DNA from: Alphaproteobacteria bacterium
Lineage (GTDB): Bacteria; Pseudomonadota; Alphaproteobacteria; ATCC43930; CGMCC-115725
Direction: 5' to 3'
NCBI GenBank assembly: GCA_030039775.1
Contig: JASHUX010000455.1
Coordinates: 1 to 7,883 of the forward strand
DNA length: 7,883 nucleotides
Both the position numbers and the translations under genes were made by a program. The notes beneath the pieces are model-generated. The model did no database searches, was not told the DNA's origin, and worked only from the letters and a program-made list of their open reading frames with translations. This document shows positions 5,904 through 7,883 of this stretch, one piece after another (position 1 is the stretch's first letter; the number at the start of each line of letters is the position of its first letter).

Positions 5904-6124
5904 GTAGGGAAGCCTGTTCCAAAGCCACGCGCCCCTTTCGTCGCCGCCGTTTGCCGAGACGAACGCGTCATGGCCCTGAACGACCCAACCGTCGCCTTTG
6001 TCGATACAGGCGAGTTGCGTTTATCGGGTTCGGTAAAACAGAATAATGCGTGCGTGGTCATCCCCGCTCTACTCGCTTACCTGGTTGCGTCTTGGCGCGT
6101 AGAGATACTCGACGGGCGATTAAA
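5904..6124. other. non-coding gap after metG
   Basis: Between the metG stop and the first usable start of the unrecognised ORF there are 221 bases without a gene I can support. The metG-proximal end is AT-rich (6119-6130). Several stops on the minus strand (including TAG near 6071 and TAA near 6020) interrupt the frame. No terminator with a T-run, RNA gene or repeat is seen. Confidence 0.5.
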
Positions 6125-7648
6125 TTAATAACGCGGGAAGACGCCTTCGGGCCTCGGCAGTTGCGTTCCAGCGGCGAGCGGATGCGCAGCTAGCGCCTCA
6201 AAATCGCGCTGACCTCCTGGTACCGCGAGCTGGTCCAAGATCTTGCCGGCTGACGTCGGCATCACCGGCTGAATCAGCATGGCGAGATGGCGGATGGTCT
6301 CCGCGAGTACGTACAACACGGTATCGCAGCGCGTGGAGTCGCTCCGACGCAGCGCCCACGGCGCCTGCTCGTCGACATAGCGGTTGGCGTCACCCACAAC
6401 GGCCCAGAGGTGATCGAGCGCGCGGTGATAAGCGGGCATCGCATATTCCGCGCGCAGCTTCGGCAATAGCTCATGGGCGGCGCGTAGCAGCGCCTCATCT
6501 GCGACGGCGAACGCGCCGGCTTTTGGCACCCTGCCCTCGCAGTAACGCTGGATCATCGACAGCACGCGCTGTGCCAGATTGCCGAGATCGTTGGCGAGGT
6601 CGCCGTTGATGCGGTTGACTATGGCGCGATGCGAAAAATCGCCATCCGAACCGAACGGCAATTCGCGCAGCACAAAATAGCGCGTGGCGTCGAGCCCGTA
6701 TTTGTCGACCAGCGTTTTCGGCGGAATGAAATTGCCGAGCGACTTCGACATTTTCTGGCCCTCGACGGTCCACCAGCCATGACCGAACACACGCTTTGTC
6801 ACGGGAATGCCGGCCGCCATCAGGAATGCCGGCCAATAGACGCAGTGGAACCGCACGATGTCCTTGCCGACCATGTGCAGGCTGCACGGCCAGAACTTAT
6901 TGTACTTCTCGCTGTCGATATCGGGATAGCCGGCGCCGGTTAGATAAACGCAGAGCGCCTCGATCCAGACATACATCACATGCTTCGCATCGTTGGGAAC
7001 CGGAATGCCCCACGAAAAGCTGGTACGAGAGATGGAAATGTCCTTCAACCCGGCCTTGACGAAGCTAATCACTTCGTTGCGGCGTGCCGCCGGGCCGATG
7101 AAATCGGGATGAGAGTCATAGAATTCCAAGAGCCGGTCCTGCCACGCTGACAGGCGGAAGAAATAATTTTCTTCCTCGACCCATTCGACGTCGGCACCGG
7201 TCGGTGCCTTGCCATTGATCAACTCGCTTTCGTCGTATGGCGCCTCGTCGCGGATCGAATAGTAGTAGCCGTATTTGCCGAGATAGAGGTCGCCTTGCCC
7301 ATTGTTGGCTATGCGGTTCCACACCTCGGTGGCGCAGCGTATGTGCCGCTCCTCGGTGGTGCGGACGAAGTCGTGCGTATCGAGACCGAGCAGTGTATTC
7401 ATGGTGCGGAAGGTCTGCGATACGCGATCGCAAAACGCCTGCGGTGCCTCGCCCGCAGCCTTGGCTGAGTTCTCGACCTTCTGGCCGTGCTCGTCGGTGC
7501 CGGTAGTGAACAGCACGTCGTTGCCGTCCAGCCGGCGGAACCGGGTCAGGGCGTCGCACGCGATCGTTGTGTAGGCGTGGCCGAGATGCGGCGCGTCGTT
7601 CACGTAATAGATCGGCGTGGTGACGTAGAATTTCTCGCCGCCGGCCAT
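6125..7648 (-). CDS. metG: methionyl-tRNA synthetase, zinc-knuckle-free type
   Basis: Charges tRNA-Met and initiator tRNA with methionine in the cytoplasm; essential. Complete at 507 residues. Class I signatures: HLGH (residues 21-24) and KMSKS (299-303). Other conserved blocks: TTGTDEHGQKV (48-58), DEAPYDESEL (134-143), SRTSFSWGIPVP (207-218), YVWIEAL (226-232) near the adenosine site, and VFGHGWW (287-293). The connective region (about 115-165) has no paired cysteines, so this is the form lacking the zinc knuckle. The anticodon-binding domain is recognisable from NDLGNL (353-358), NRYVDEQAPW (422-431) and PVMPTSAGKIL (461-471). There is no C-terminal Trbp111-like dimerisation domain, which fits the short alphaproteobacterial type. 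ATG 7648 has GAGGAG about 6 bases upstream. holB ends 24 bp upstream, which suggests one operon. Confidence 0.98.
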   Translation of the reverse strand: MAGGEKFYVTTPIYYVNDAPHLGHAYTTIACDALTRFRRLDGNDVLFTTGTDEHGQKVENSAKAAGEAPQAFCDRVSQTFRTMNTLLGLDTHDFVRTTEERHIRCATEVWNRIANNGQGDLYLGKYGYYYSIRDEAPYDESELINGKAPTGADVEWVEEENYFFRLSAWQDRLLEFYDSHPDFIGPAARRNEVISFVKAGLKDISISRTSFSWGIPVPNDAKHVMYVWIEALCVYLTGAGYPDIDSEKYNKFWPCSLHMVGKDIVRFHCVYWPAFLMAAGIPVTKRVFGHGWWTVEGQKMSKSLGNFIPPKTLVDKYGLDATRYFVLRELPFGSDGDFSHRAIVNRINGDLANDLGNLAQRVLSMIQRYCEGRVPKAGAFAVADEALLRAAHELLPKLRAEYAMPAYHRALDHLWAVVGDANRYVDEQAPWALRRSDSTRCDTVLYVLAETIRHLAMLIQPVMPTSAGKILDQLAVPGGQRDFEALAAHPLAAGTQLPRPEGVFPRY

Positions 7649-7672
7649 ATCACTCCTCGATGAAAAAAGGGT

Positions 7673-7883
7673 CTAGCGGGATGCCTCTTCGAGCGCGAAG
7701 AAGGCATTCAGCATCACTTGCTTGCGGTCGAGATTGACGGCATCCACCAGGGCAAAGAGATCGACCAGTTTTTCCCACACCTCGACCCAACGATCAAGCG
7801 GGTGGCGGCCAAGGAATTTGGGTGCCGGTGCGTCGCAGCGCGCCGCATCGCGGATCATGCGAGCAAGCCGCGCCGGCAGGAGT
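7673..7883 (-). CDS. holB: DNA polymerase III delta' subunit, C-terminal part
   Basis: The last 69 codons or so of the clamp-loader delta' subunit; the 5' part lies beyond the right edge. The frame is open from 7882 to TAG at 7675-7673. The tail has the alphaproteobacterial delta' pattern: PLDRWVEVWEKLVDLFALVDAVNLDRKQVMLNAFFALE. This helical C-terminal region packs against the other subunits in the clamp-loader collar. Delta' loads the beta sliding clamp with gamma/tau and delta. Its position 24 bp before metG is the usual alphaproteobacterial order and supports the call; the ATPase-like N-terminal domains cannot be checked here. Confidence 0.85.
   Translation of the reverse strand, partial: LLPARLARMIRDAARCDAPAPKFLGRHPLDRWVEVWEKLVDLFALVDAVNLDRKQVMLNAFFALEEASR

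Noticed and set aside
5394..6128. Long plus-strand open frame (244 codons) opposite the unrecognised minus-strand ORF
   Set aside because: The translation is rich in His, Arg and Gln with no recognisable motif, as expected for the reverse of a GC-rich coding frame. It runs antisense to frames with better composition and has no ribosome-binding site.
6495..7559. Arg-rich alternative frames within metG (minus 6495-6887 and 7116-7559)
   Set aside because: metG reads without interruption through this region with all family motifs, so these are out-of-frame shadows.

Overview
This window looks like an ordinary chromosomal stretch from an alphaproteobacterium. The base composition is GC-rich, with mostly G or C at third codon positions. 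The right half carries the order holB, metG, (insert), tatD, MBL-fold hydrolase, all on the minus strand, which is a familiar alphaproteobacterial arrangement. The methionyl-tRNA synthetase is the short form without zinc-knuckle cysteines. I cannot name a genus.

Layout. Bases 1-599 (minus) hold the first 199 codons of a LivG-type ABC ATPase; its 3' end lies outside the window. A gap of about 140 bp follows, with a strong purine-rich ribosome-binding tract and a tiny possible leader ORF. Next are an alpha/beta hydrolase (739-1518, minus) and, divergently, a small secreted DUF2147 protein (1570-2043, plus). A class III adenylate cyclase with an N-terminal zinc ribbon (2089-3525, plus) comes after that. 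It converges on the minus-strand block across a 99-bp AT-rich gap.

The minus-strand block reads, in transcription order: the 3' end of holB (DNA polymerase III delta'), metG, about 950 bp with two overlapping unrecognised reading frames, tatD, and a PhnP-like metallo-beta-lactamase-fold hydrolase. The last two overlap by 4 bases (ATGA). holB and metG are 24 bp apart, so they are probably co-transcribed.

How the genes relate: the holB to MBL block is a housekeeping cluster (replication clamp loader, aminoacylation, a nuclease, a probable phosphodiesterase). The cyclase is a self-contained cAMP-signalling enzyme with every canonical catalytic residue present. The hydrolase, DUF2147 protein and LivG fragment share no evident pathway.

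I saw no CRISPR array, tRNA, rRNA, insertion sequence, phage gene or defence system. The least ordinary part is 5178-6124. There an unrecognised gene, apparently broken or frameshifted at an A5 run, separates metG from tatD, and a perfect 7-bp-stem hairpin stands just upstream of tatD.
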